Origin: DATEPR01 sp036503065
GTDB taxonomy: Bacteria > Actinomycetota > Actinomycetes > Mycobacteriales > Pseudonocardiaceae
Assembly: GCA_036503065.1 (NCBI GenBank)
Contig: DASXXM010000069.1
Span: forward strand, 1-20,798
Direction of reading: 5' to 3'
DNA: 20,798 nucleotides
Shown: positions 1 through 8,105 of the stretch, one piece after another
Layout of the letters: each line of letters starts with the position of its first letter
Position numbering within the stretch: position 1 is the first letter of the stretch
Made by a program: the position numbers and the translations under genes
Notes under the pieces: generated by a model
Told to the model about the DNA's origin: nothing
Databases searched by the model: none
What the model saw: only the letters and a program-made list of their open reading frames with translations

Positions 1-21
1 CCCTTGTCGCCCTGGCCGTCT

Positions 22-57
22 GCTATAGCATATTTGCCATAGCATGCATGTTATAGC
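22..57. promoter_or_regulatory. AT-rich imperfect inverted repeat, possible operator
   Basis: This short stretch is far richer in A/T than its surroundings. It has near-complementary arms GCTATAGCA (22-30) and TGTTATAGC (49-57), and a GCATGC palindrome lies between them. Such a site could be an operator or promoter for a gene beyond the left edge. No regulator can be assigned, and the arms have one mismatch and a long spacer. Confidence 0.25.
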
Positions 58-77
58 GAGGCGCGGAGTGTGTGCTT

Positions 78-902
78 CTAGCGGTCGGTTGGCGACGGGT
101 CGACCCGGCGGCAGTCCGACAGGGCACGCACGGCCTCGGCCACGGCGGCCCGCCGTGCCGTGCGGACGGCGTGGTCCAGCGGCCGCAGCGCCTCGGCATG
201 GCGGCGGATCGCGCTGGCCGACACGGCGCCGCCCGGGTCGTCGCTCGTGGCAACCTGGAGGATCGCGGCGACCTCGCCGGCTCGCTGCAACACGCGCAGC
301 GCGCGGCTGGGCATGCCGGGCGGCCACGGCGAGCGTGGCTGGCCCTCGACCACGGCCGAGATCTCCTCGCGGACCCCCGGCCGGTGCCGGGCCACGTCCA
401 GTTCGACCAGTGCCGTCGCCGCGGCGCGCATGGCGCCGGACAGCTCGTGTTCCGCCTCGCCCAGTGGCGTCGGATCGGCCAGCGGGGCCGACAGCAGGCG
501 GAACGCGGTCCAGCGCAGTACGCCGTCGGCCACGTGTTCGGGGACGAGGCCGATGTCGCTGGTGACGCCGAGTTCCGCGGCCGCGTCCGGGCTCGTGGTC
601 AGCACCGCGGCCTCACCGGCGTGCAGCGCGGCCGCCGCGAACGAGGCGTGGCCGCGCAGGCCGCGCAGGTCACCGGCGACCGGCAGCACCAGTTCGCCCG
701 CCTTGCTGCCAAGGCGACGGGCGGCGGCGAGCAGCAGCGCGGGCGAGCCGCCGCGGTCCGGTGGTGCGGGCAGGCCGAGCAGGTCGGCCGTGGTCTGGTC
801 GTGCGCGGTCACTTCGTGTGACTCGACCCAGGACTGTAGGGCATCGAGGACGTCGTCGGCCGCGGCGGCGCCGTGCAGCCACGCCGACGTCCAAACCACC
901 AT
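78..902 (-). CDS. Conserved-type protein of unknown function (274 aa)
   Basis: I do not recognise a named domain. The protein is Ala/Leu/Arg-rich and probably mostly helical, with no signal peptide, membrane segment or obvious catalytic motif. The ATG at 902 (MVVWTSAWLHG...) is preferred over a GTG at 923 because the hydrophobic, domain-like sequence begins there; neither has a clear SD. The gene is divergent from the MoxR ATPase/VWA operon, with about 300 bp between them. From general knowledge, MoxR-VWA pairs often carry extra uncharacterised genes, so a role linked to that ATPase is possible but only inferred. Codon use fits a real gene: third positions are strongly G/C over the whole length. 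The right-hand boundary is uncertain by 21 bases. Confidence 0.7.
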   Translation of the reverse strand: MVVWTSAWLHGAAAADDVLDALQSWVESHEVTAHDQTTADLLGLPAPPDRGGSPALLLAAARRLGSKAGELVLPVAGDLRGLRGHASFAAAALHAGEAAVLTTSPDAAAELGVTSDIGLVPEHVADGVLRWTAFRLLSAPLADPTPLGEAEHELSGAMRAAATALVELDVARHRPGVREEISAVVEGQPRSPWPPGMPSRALRVLQRAGEVAAILQVATSDDPGGAVSASAIRRHAEALRPLDHAVRTARRAAVAEAVRALSDCRRVDPSPTDR

Positions 903-971
903 GGTGGCGCTCGGACAGGACACGGTGCGTGAGCGTACGAGGTGATTTCGCGGGCCGGTGCACCGACCCCG

Positions 972-1001
972 GATTTAACGATGTGGCGACGCCGATTTAA
1001 C
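972..1001. promoter_or_regulatory. Direct repeat GATTTAAC in divergent promoter region
   Basis: Two exact copies of GATTTAAC lie at 972-979 and 994-1001, a 22-bp period or about two helical turns. They sit in the intergenic space between the minus-strand gene at 78-902 and the MoxR ATPase at 1204. The A/T-rich octamers stand out against GC-rich flanks and could bind a regulator or be promoter elements. No regulator can be named. Confidence 0.25.
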
Positions 1002-1203
1002 CCGTCGGCACGTGTTCGCGCGCAGCGAACAAGAACCGGAGCGCCCGCGCCCGCCGAGGCCGACTGTCCAGCTCAGCGGGCTGAACCACGGCCCGATGAC
1101 GTAGCGTGGCCGCTCGCTACCTCCGCTGTCAACCGATTTTCGCTCCTTCCGTTGGAGCCGCTCCACATCGACCGCGGCGGCGGATCGACGTAGCGTCGAG
1201 GGC

Positions 1204-2607
1204 GTGACAGCCCCCGCCACACCGTTGCACCTGCCCACCACCGCCGGCGCCCTGCGCGCCGCCGGTCACGAACCCCGCGGCGTCAAGACCGAGCTGCGCG
1301 AGAACCTGCTCGCCCGCCTCGAATCGGGTGAGAACCCGTGGCCGGGCATTGTCGGCTTCGAGCGGACCGTGCTGCCGCAGCTGGAACGGGCACTGCTGGC
1401 CGGCCACGACGTGGTGCTGCTCGGCGAGCGCGGCCAGGGCAAGACCCGGCTGCTGCGCACCATGGTCGGCCTGCTCGACGAGTGGACCCCGGTGATCGCC
1501 GGCTCCGAACTGGGCGAGCACCCGCTCGACCCGATCAGCCCGGTCGGTCGTCGGCTGGCCGCCGAACTCGGCGACGACCTGCCCGTGGCCTGGCGGCACC
1601 GCTCCGAGCGCTACGCCGAGAAGCTCGCCACGCCGGACACGTCCGTCGGCGACCTGATCGGCGACGTCGACCCGGTGAAGGTCGCGGAAGGCCGCAGTCT
1701 GGGCGACCCCGAGACCATCCACTTCGGACTCGTGCCCCGCGCGCACCGCGGCATCGTGGCCATCAACGAGCTGCCCGACCTGGCCGAACGCATCCAGGTC
1801 GCGCTGCTCAACGTGATGGAGGAGCGCGACATCCAGGTCCGCGGCTACACCCTGCGGCTGCCGCTGGACGTGCTGCTCGTGGCCACCGCGAACCCCGAGG
1901 ACTACACCAACCGCGGCCGGATCATCACCCCGCTCAAGGACCGCTTCGGCGCCGAGATCCGCACCCACTACCCGTTGGGCGTGCCGGCCGAGGTCGCCCT
2001 GGTCAAGCAGGAGGCCGAACTGGTCGCCGAGGTGGGCGACCCGCTGATCGAGGTGCTGGCCCGGTTCGTCCGTCAGCTGCGTGAGTCGCCCGTGATCGAC
2101 CAGCGCTCCGGCGTGTCGGCGCGGTTCGCCGTGGCCGCCGCCGAGACCCTGGCCGCGGCCGCGCTGCGGCGCTCGGCGCTGACCGGGGAACGTCCGGCGG
2201 TGGCGCGGCCGATCGACCTGGTGTCGGTGCCCGCGGTGCTGCGCGGCAAGCTGGAGTTCGAATCCGGCGAGGAGGGCCGCGAGCAGGAACACCTGTCCCA
2301 CCTGCTGCGCAAGGCCTTCGCCGAGACGGCCCGCGTGCTGCTCGGCGGCCTTGACCTGCGCCCGCTGGCCGAGGCGGTCTCCGACGGCCATCTGGTCACC
2401 ACGGGCGAACGGGTGCCCGGGAAGGATGTGCTCGCGGCGCTGCCGGAACTGCCGGTGCTGCACGAGGTCGCGGCACGGCTGGGTGTTTCGGCGACCGAGC
2501 CGCCTGCCCGGATCGCGGCGGCCGTCGAGTTCGCTCTGGAAGCCCTGTACCTGGCCCGCCAGGTCGCCAAGGACTCCGACGAGGACACCGCGGTGTACGG
2601 GCCGTGA
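1204..2607 (+). CDS. MoxR/ChlI-type AAA+ ATPase
   Basis: This 467-residue protein belongs to the MoxR / magnesium-chelatase subunit I class of AAA+ ATPases. These act with VWA-domain partners as ATP-driven remodelling or metal-insertion complexes in the cytoplasm. Visible motifs are Walker A GERGQGKT (74-81), Walker B GIVAINEL (183-190, with Asn-Glu in place of the usual Asp-Glu), sensor 1 VATANPED (226-233) and the arginine-finger region LKDRFG (244-249). The C-terminal part (about 260-467) is helical and resembles the lid. The start is GTG at 1204. No good SD precedes it, but a TAGCGT hexamer (1191-1196) lies 7 nt upstream, so a leaderless transcript is possible. The stop overlaps the GTG of the VWA gene (GTGA), implying translational coupling. 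The cellular substrate cannot be told from the sequence. Confidence 0.9.
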   Translation: MTAPATPLHLPTTAGALRAAGHEPRGVKTELRENLLARLESGENPWPGIVGFERTVLPQLERALLAGHDVVLLGERGQGKTRLLRTMVGLLDEWTPVIAGSELGEHPLDPISPVGRRLAAELGDDLPVAWRHRSERYAEKLATPDTSVGDLIGDVDPVKVAEGRSLGDPETIHFGLVPRAHRGIVAINELPDLAERIQVALLNVMEERDIQVRGYTLRLPLDVLLVATANPEDYTNRGRIITPLKDRFGAEIRTHYPLGVPAEVALVKQEAELVAEVGDPLIEVLARFVRQLRESPVIDQRSGVSARFAVAAAETLAAAALRRSALTGERPAVARPIDLVSVPAVLRGKLEFESGEEGREQEHLSHLLRKAFAETARVLLGGLDLRPLAEAVSDGHLVTTGERVPGKDVLAALPELPVLHEVAARLGVSATEPPARIAAAVEFALEALYLARQVAKDSDEDTAVYGP

Positions 2608-4559
2608 CCAACCCCGACCGCTACGCCTACGGCCCGTATCACGACGGACCCGATCCGCTCGCGCCGCCGCTTGACCTGCGCGAGGCGCTGGACGAGATCG
2701 GCCGCGAGGTCATGGAGGGCGCGTCACCGCGCTCGGCGCTGGAGGAACTGCTGCGGCGTGGCATGCGCGGCACGAACGGACTGGACGAGCTGACCCGCCG
2801 GCTGTGGCAGCGGCGCGCCGAGATCTCCCGCCGCAACAACCTCGACGGCACCCTGCAACGCGTCCGGGAACTACTGGACCAGGCGCTGGAAGCCGAACGC
2901 GGCGCCCTGTTCCCCGACCCGTCCGACGACGCCCGGTTCGCCGAGGCCCAGTTGGACGCGCTGCCGCCGGGCACCGCGGCCGCCGTGAACGAATTGGCGG
3001 ACTACGACTGGCGTTCCGAAGAGGGCAGGGAGAAGTACCAGGAGATCCAGGACCTGCTCGGCCAGGAACTGATGGAGTCCCGGTTCCAGGGCATGAAACA
3101 GGCACTGGAGAACGCAGGCCCCGAGGACGTCGAACGGATCCGGCAGATGATGTCGGACCTCAACGACCTGCTCGCGGCGCACGCCGGCGGCGAGGACACC
3201 AGCGAACAGTTCGACGAGTTCATGCGCCAACACGGCGAGTTCTTCCCGGAGAACCCGAGCAACACCGACGAACTGATCGACGCGCTCGCGGCCCGTGCCG
3301 CCGCCGCCCAGCGGATGATGAACTCGATGTCCGCCCAGCAGCGGGCCGAGCTGTCCGAGCTGATCAACCAGGCGTTCGGCGACCCACGGCTGGCCGCCCA
3401 GGTCGCGGCGCTGGACGCCAACCTGCGGGCGCTGCGCCCCGGCGAGGACTGGGAGTCGGGTCAGCGGTTCCGCGGCCGGAACCCGTTGGGCATGGGCGAA
3501 GGCGCCCAGGCCATGCAGGACCTGGCCGAGTTGGACGCGCTGGCCGAGCAGATGGGCCAGTCCTACCCAGGCGCCCGCATGGAGGACATCGACCTGGACG
3601 CCCTGTCCCGCCAACTGGGCGACGACGCCCGCGTGGACGCCCGGCGGCTGGCCGAACTGGAACGCGAACTGCGCCGCCAGGGATTGTTCGAACGCGCGCC
3701 GGACGGCTCGCTTCGGTTGTCGCCCAAGGCGTTGCGCCGGATGGGCGAGGCCGCGCTGCGAGACGTGGTCGGCCAGCTCCGGTCCCGTCGCGGCGAACGC
3801 GACACGGCGCTGGCCGGTGCGGCGGGCGAGCCGACCGGCTCGTCCCGTGAGTGGCGTTTCGGCGACAGCGAGCCGTGGGACGTGTCCAGGACGGTGCGCA
3901 ACGCGGTGCTGCGGGCGGCGTCCGTTGGCAGCCGACGGGTCAAGCTGGATGTCGGGGACGTCGAGGTGATCGAGACCGAACAGCGGTCGAGGGCCGCGGT
4001 CGCGCTCTGCGTGGACACGTCGTGGTCCATGGTCCAGGACAGCCGCTGGCTGCCGATGAAGCGCACCGCGCTGGCTCTGCACCAACTGATCGGCACCCGG
4101 TTCCGGTCGGACGCGTTGGAGGTCATCACGTTCGGCCGCCACGCGACCAAAGTGGACATCGCGGAGCTGACCGCGTTGGAAGGCACGTGGGAGCAGGGCA
4201 CGAACCTGCACCACGCGCTGCTGCTGGCGGCTCGGCACCTGCGTCGCCATCCGGACGCCGTGCCGGTGGTCCTGGTGGTCACCGACGGCGAGCCAACGGC
4301 CCACCTCGAGCCGGACGGCGAGGCGGTCTTCAACTGGCCGCCCTTGCCCCGCACGCTGGGCGTGACGATGGCACAGGTGGACGCGTTGGCCAAGCTCGGC
4401 GCTTCGGTCACGGTGTTCATGCTCGGCGAGGAACCGCGACTGGCGGCCTTTGTGGACCTGGTGGCGCGCCGCAGCGGCGGTCGCGTCGTGGCGCCGGACC
4501 TCGATGGCTTGGGCGCGGCCGTGGTGAGCGACTACCTGCGCGGCAGGCGCCAACGGTAA
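2604..4559 (+). CDS. VWA-domain protein, partner of MoxR-type ATPase
   Basis: This 651-residue protein has a long, charged, helix-rich N-terminal part (about 1-400, many Glu/Arg/Leu) and a C-terminal von Willebrand factor A domain. The VWA domain carries a complete metal-ion-dependent adhesion site: D471-T-S473-W-S475, T533 (in GTNLHHAL) and D561 (in VTDGEP). No signal peptide or membrane segment is seen, so it is probably cytoplasmic. The layout matches CoxE/ChlD-like partners of MoxR ATPases, in which the ATPase and the MIDAS protein form one machine. The GTG start overlaps the upstream stop by 4 nt. A strong hairpin begins 4 nt after the stop codon. The specific client complex is unknown, and there is no nearby metalloenzyme to suggest one. 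Confidence 0.9.
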   Translation: MTNPDRYAYGPYHDGPDPLAPPLDLREALDEIGREVMEGASPRSALEELLRRGMRGTNGLDELTRRLWQRRAEISRRNNLDGTLQRVRELLDQALEAERGALFPDPSDDARFAEAQLDALPPGTAAAVNELADYDWRSEEGREKYQEIQDLLGQELMESRFQGMKQALENAGPEDVERIRQMMSDLNDLLAAHAGGEDTSEQFDEFMRQHGEFFPENPSNTDELIDALAARAAAAQRMMNSMSAQQRAELSELINQAFGDPRLAAQVAALDANLRALRPGEDWESGQRFRGRNPLGMGEGAQAMQDLAELDALAEQMGQSYPGARMEDIDLDALSRQLGDDARVDARRLAELERELRRQGLFERAPDGSLRLSPKALRRMGEAALRDVVGQLRSRRGERDTALAGAAGEPTGSSREWRFGDSEPWDVSRTVRNAVLRAASVGSRRVKLDVGDVEVIETEQRSRAAVALCVDTSWSMVQDSRWLPMKRTALALHQLIGTRFRSDALEVITFGRHATKVDIAELTALEGTWEQGTNLHHALLLAARHLRRHPDAVPVVLVVTDGEPTAHLEPDGEAVFNWPPLPRTLGVTMAQVDALAKLGASVTVFMLGEEPRLAAFVDLVARRSGGRVVAPDLDGLGAAVVSDYLRGRRQR

Positions 4560-4562
4560 CCA

Positions 4563-4591
4563 GGTGTGGGGCAGGGCCCTTGCCCCACACC
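4563..4591. terminator. Bidirectional intrinsic-type hairpin between convergent genes
   Basis: A perfect 11-bp stem GGTGTGGGGCA / TGCCCCACACC with a 7-nt loop fills the space between the VWA gene (stop at 4559) and the convergent S1-domain gene (stop at 4601). There is no long T-tract, which is common for actinobacterial terminators. Its position and symmetry suggest that it ends transcription from both sides. Confidence 0.8.
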
Positions 4592-4600
4592 GATTTCCGC

Positions 4601-4849
4601 TTACGCCAGCACCAGACTCACCCGCCGGCCGGCCAGATCGACGTTCTCGATCCGAACCGAGATGGTCGATCCGGTTTCCGGAGCGGTCGTCCAGGCGCCA
4701 CTGTGCAGCAGCCCGTGGATGCCGTCGGCCAACTCGACGAACGCGCCGAACGGACGAACGTCCACGACGGTTCCGGTCACGGCGCCGCCATCCGCATGGT
4801 CGGTCAGAAAGCGTTGCCACACCGGCAAAGCAACAGGTTCATGAGACAT
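4601..4849 (-). CDS. Small S1-domain RNA-binding protein (82 aa)
   Basis: The protein is essentially a single S1/OB-fold domain. After a short N-terminal helix (PVWQRFLTDH) come GTVVDVRPFGAFVELADG, then GLLHSGAW, ISVRIENVDL and RRVSLVL, the usual S1 pattern in which the PFGAFV aromatic/basic strand binds RNA. The ATG at 4849 is chosen over an upstream in-frame GTG at 4897 because an excellent SD lies immediately before it. Stand-alone S1 proteins of this size are known in actinobacteria, but their RNA targets are mostly undefined. The gene is monocistronic, convergent with the VWA gene and separated from it by a hairpin. Its 5' leader contains a short GC-rich hairpin at 4907-4923. Confidence 0.85.
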   Translation of the reverse strand: MSHEPVALPVWQRFLTDHADGGAVTGTVVDVRPFGAFVELADGIHGLLHSGAWTTAPETGSTISVRIENVDLAGRRVSLVLA

Positions 4850-4856
4850 TGCGATA

Positions 4857-4866
4857 ATCACCTCCT
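4857..4866 (-). promoter_or_regulatory. Near-ideal Shine-Dalgarno of the S1-domain gene
   Basis: On the minus strand the sequence AGGAGGTGAT is almost fully complementary to the 16S rRNA tail and ends 7 nt before the ATG at 4849. It decides the start codon of the S1-domain protein and implies very efficient translation. Confidence 0.8.
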
Positions 4867-4930
4867 CTCCACCGCGAGTCCCATCAGATGGAGACACGGG
4901 GGAGTGGCGGGCCCCTGGCCCGCGGGGTGA

Positions 4931-5543
4931 TCACGCCACGGCCGGGTACCTCATCTGCTCATGGCACGTGGCCGACCCGGCAGTCATGCCCGTCAGCATA
5001 GCGTCGGAAGTCACGCGGGGACAAGGCGGATCATCGGATCTCGTCGGTGTCCGGTGGATTCCACTGAGTGGACCGGGGCGGCCAACCGCCCATTCTTGGC
5101 ACGGCGGTTCATTCACGAATCGGCGTGCTGTTTCCGGCCTGTCGAAACGGCACGACCCGAATTCGACCGGGTTTACCAGGCTCGTTGGACCATTGGACCC
5201 CTTGGTATCCCAAGGCATAGGCGCACCGAGCCCGGGCACCGCCGAACGGATGAAAGGCTGGAATGCCAGATATTTGGCCGTGGTCCGAATTGATAGGCGG
5301 ACTGTGATTCAGCTCACTACTATTGGTGACACTGGTACCCGGATCAGTGCCTTTGTCCGGTTTCCGGGGTGTGTAGTGCGCGTAGCCCGACCAGGCGGTG
5401 GACCCCGCCCTGGGTGGACCGTTCGATCCGCTCGTCCACACGACGACGGTGGCACCGCACGCGAGCGTCGAAATCGACGATATCGCCGGCGTGATCCGGG
5501 GAATTTCACACTCGTGTTGAACTTGTTTTTCTGGGGAGGACCG
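4931..5543 (+). promoter_or_regulatory. Long non-coding leader/promoter region of the LuxR gene
   Basis: About 600 bp between the S1 gene and the LuxR start hold no convincing gene. The reading frame stays open in frame with the regulator, but its translation is not protein-like, the A/T content is higher than in flanking genes and no SD is present until 5533. A perfect inverted repeat CCTTGG-TATC-CCAAGG at 5200-5215 could be an operator, and A/T-rich stretches near 5250-5340 and 5505-5530 could hold promoters. No -10/-35 pair is strong enough to call. Confidence 0.4.
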
Positions 5544-8105
5544 TTGCCGTTCGAGCGGGGTTCCACCCTATTCGTCGCGAGGGAACAGGAACAGGAGCAG
5601 GTACTGGGCGCCGTCCTGGCCGGGCGGGGCGCGGCGATCGTCGGTCCGGCCGGCATCGGCAAGACGGCGCTGCTGTCGGCCGTGACGCGGCGGCTCAACG
5701 CGGCACGCTTCGGAGTGGTCTGGACCGCGGCTACCGAGGCCAGCCGGGAGGTCCCGTTCAGTGTGTTCCGCGGTCTGGTGGGCATCGACGACCGGTTGGA
5801 CTACAGCCGGGCGTACGGCTTGGTGCGCGCCGAGCTCACCCGTCGCGCCGGTGGGCGTGTCCCGGTCGTCGTCATCGACGACGTGCACCACCTGGACAAC
5901 TGGTCCGCGACCCTCACGCTGGGACTGGCCGGTGAGGGCGACGTGCGGCTGGTGGTCGCCGCGCAGTCCGGTCCGTCGACGTCCGACGCGGTGCTGGCGC
6001 TCTGGAAGGACGGCTACCTCGGCCGGCTGGACATGGCGCCGCTCAGCCCGGCCGGCAGCGCGGAACTGGTCAACGCGCTCGTCGGCGCCGAGACCGCGAG
6101 GTCCACAATGGACATATTGTACCAGTGGACAGGTGGGAACCCGTTGTTCCTGACCGAACTCGTCCGGCACGCGCGCGCAACGCGCCAACTGGTGGTCGCC
6201 GGCGGCCTCTGGTGGTGGCGGGGCGCGCTGGCGCTGCCGCCCGGACTGGCCGACCTGTTCGACCGCAGGCTGCGCGGCCTCGCCCCGGCGCACCAGGATG
6301 CCCTGGCCGCGGTGGCGATGGGCGAACCGCTCTCGTTGCCGGTGCTGGACGCGGTGGCGCCCGGCGTCGTGGAGAGCCTCGAGGACCAGGGCCTGGTGTG
6401 CACCGCGGAAAGCGACGGCCAGATCACGGTGCGGCTGGGCCAGCCGATGCTCGGCGCGGCGGTGTGGCACCGGTTGCCCCGGCTGCGTCGCCGTCGGCTC
6501 GCGGCCGCCCTGCTCGGCGTCCGCACGCCTACCACGCCGGATCCGGTGACCCTGGCGCGGTGGCAACTCGACGCATCCGGCCCGGTCGATGCCGGGTTGC
6601 TGATCCGGGCGGCCGAGGCGACCTGCCGGCACGACCCCGAACTGGCCCGCGGTTTTGCCCGGCGGGCGCTGGCGCGGTCGAGCGCCGCCGCCGTCCCGCT
6701 CGCCGCCGCGCTGGTCGAACTCGGCAATCCCGACGAGGCCCGCCAGGTGCTCGACCAGGCACGCGACGCGGCGACCACACCGGGCGGCCGGTTGCGGTTG
6801 GCGATCGCACTCGCCGCACACCGCTGTTGGGTGGATCGCGACCCGGCCGGTGCCGCGGACGAACTCGTCGGCCTGCGGAGCCGGACGGCGGCGCCCTGGG
6901 CGCGGGCCGCGGTGGACGGTGCGCACGCGTTGGTGCTGCTGTTCGACGGCCGGACGGCCACGGCCCTGCGGATCGCCGAGCGGCTCCTGCACGAGTCGGC
7001 TCGCGGCCCCGGAGTCGCCGCCGCCCGGCTGGCGCTGGCCACCTCACTCGCCCTGACGGGTGCGACGGCGGACGCGGTCGCGCTGACCGGCATCGCCGCC
7101 GCCGACAACGCCACCCCCGCGTACCTGTCCGGCCTGATGGCGGCCGTACGCGCGTTCACCGACGTGTGGCGGGCGTCGGAGCCGCGGCTGCCGGCCAGCG
7201 ACCCGGCGTACGGCCGGTGGCCGAGTGCCGGGCGGCCGCAGAGTACCGAGTGGACACTGCTGGGCGGGTATCTCCAGTGGGTGCGCGGAAATCGCCAGGA
7301 CGCCATCGCGCGGCTGCGCGAGGCAGTGGTGCAGCAGTCCGGCGGCCAGCGCCTGTTCCGTACGGAGGCGACGTGCTGGCTCGCGGTCTGCCTCGCCGAG
7401 GACCGGCAGCCCGACAGCGCGGAGCGTGCCCTGGCCGCGGGCCGGCCGGACGGCGTGGCCGTGCTGCCGGGGCAGGTGCAGTGGGCGCGCGCGGCGGTCG
7501 CGGTGGCGCGGGGCAACCTGACGGCCGCGTCGACGTCGATCCGGGACGCCGTCGCGGCGGCGCGGGCGGCAGGCTGTTGGGCGGTGGAGGTGGAGTACCT
7601 GACCTACGCGGCCTGGCTGGTGCCGTCGCGGCCGCCCGCCGACATCGCCGATCGGCTCGCCCTCGCGGCGCGCCATGTCGACGCGTCGCGGCTCGTCGCG
7701 GGCGCGGCGGCCGTGCTGGCACTGCACCGGGGGGACGGTGCGGAACTGCTCGACCACGCGATCCGGCTGGACACGCTGGGCATGCGCGGCGAGGCACGCC
7801 GGCTCGCCGAGTTGGCGGCCGCCGCCCTGCGCGAACAGGGCGGTGGCCGCCGGGGGGACGCGGTGGTGCTGGCGAGCCGACTGCGCGACCGGCTGGGGGT
7901 GACCCGGCCGGCCGCCCCGCTCGCCGCGCTCACCGCCCGGGAGATGGAGATCGCCGCGCTGGCCGCCGGGGGTCTGCCCGACCGCGAGATCTCACGTCGG
8001 CTCGCCGTGTCCGTTCGTACCGTGGAGAGCCACCTCACCCGGGTCTACCGCAAGCTCGACGTGCACTCCCGGCGGGACCTGCCACCCGTTCTCGACCGCG
8101 GCTGA
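5544..8105 (+). CDS. LAL-type LuxR family transcriptional regulator
   Basis: This 853-residue regulator has the large ATP-binding LuxR (MalT/LAL) layout. An N-terminal ATPase has Walker A GPAGIGKT (34-41) and Walker B VVVIDDVHHLD (108-118), followed by a long Ala/Leu-rich helical repeat region (about 200-780). A C-terminal LuxR helix-turn-helix spans about 789-853 (LTAREMEIAALAAGG, then DREISRRLAVSVRTVESHL). The start is TTG at 5544, just after GGGGAGGA (5533-5540). The open frame reaches back to 4968, but that extension is not protein-like. Regulators of this class often act as pathway-specific activators of natural-product clusters. The gene faces the exporter pair tail to tail, so it probably controls the peptide/exporter/radical SAM genes; this is inference. 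Its last 114 bp are antisense to the exporter at 7992. Confidence 0.9.
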   Translation: MPFERGSTLFVAREQEQEQVLGAVLAGRGAAIVGPAGIGKTALLSAVTRRLNAARFGVVWTAATEASREVPFSVFRGLVGIDDRLDYSRAYGLVRAELTRRAGGRVPVVVIDDVHHLDNWSATLTLGLAGEGDVRLVVAAQSGPSTSDAVLALWKDGYLGRLDMAPLSPAGSAELVNALVGAETARSTMDILYQWTGGNPLFLTELVRHARATRQLVVAGGLWWWRGALALPPGLADLFDRRLRGLAPAHQDALAAVAMGEPLSLPVLDAVAPGVVESLEDQGLVCTAESDGQITVRLGQPMLGAAVWHRLPRLRRRRLAAALLGVRTPTTPDPVTLARWQLDASGPVDAGLLIRAAEATCRHDPELARGFARRALARSSAAAVPLAAALVELGNPDEARQVLDQARDAATTPGGRLRLAIALAAHRCWVDRDPAGAADELVGLRSRTAAPWARAAVDGAHALVLLFDGRTATALRIAERLLHESARGPGVAAARLALATSLALTGATADAVALTGIAAADNATPAYLSGLMAAVRAFTDVWRASEPRLPASDPAYGRWPSAGRPQSTEWTLLGGYLQWVRGNRQDAIARLREAVVQQSGGQRLFRTEATCWLAVCLAEDRQPDSAERALAAGRPDGVAVLPGQVQWARAAVAVARGNLTAASTSIRDAVAAARAAGCWAVEVEYLTYAAWLVPSRPPADIADRLALAARHVDASRLVAGAAAVLALHRGDGAELLDHAIRLDTLGMRGEARRLAELAAAALREQGGGRRGDAVVLASRLRDRLGVTRPAAPLAALTAREMEIAALAAGGLPDREISRRLAVSVRTVESHLTRVYRKLDVHSRRDLPPVLDRG

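Noticed and set aside
4968..5543. N-terminal extension of the LuxR regulator by 192 residues
   Set aside because: The frame is open, but the translation is not protein-like, no SD precedes the upstream starts, and a strong GGGGAGGA lies right before the TTG at 5544, where the family's usual N-terminus begins.
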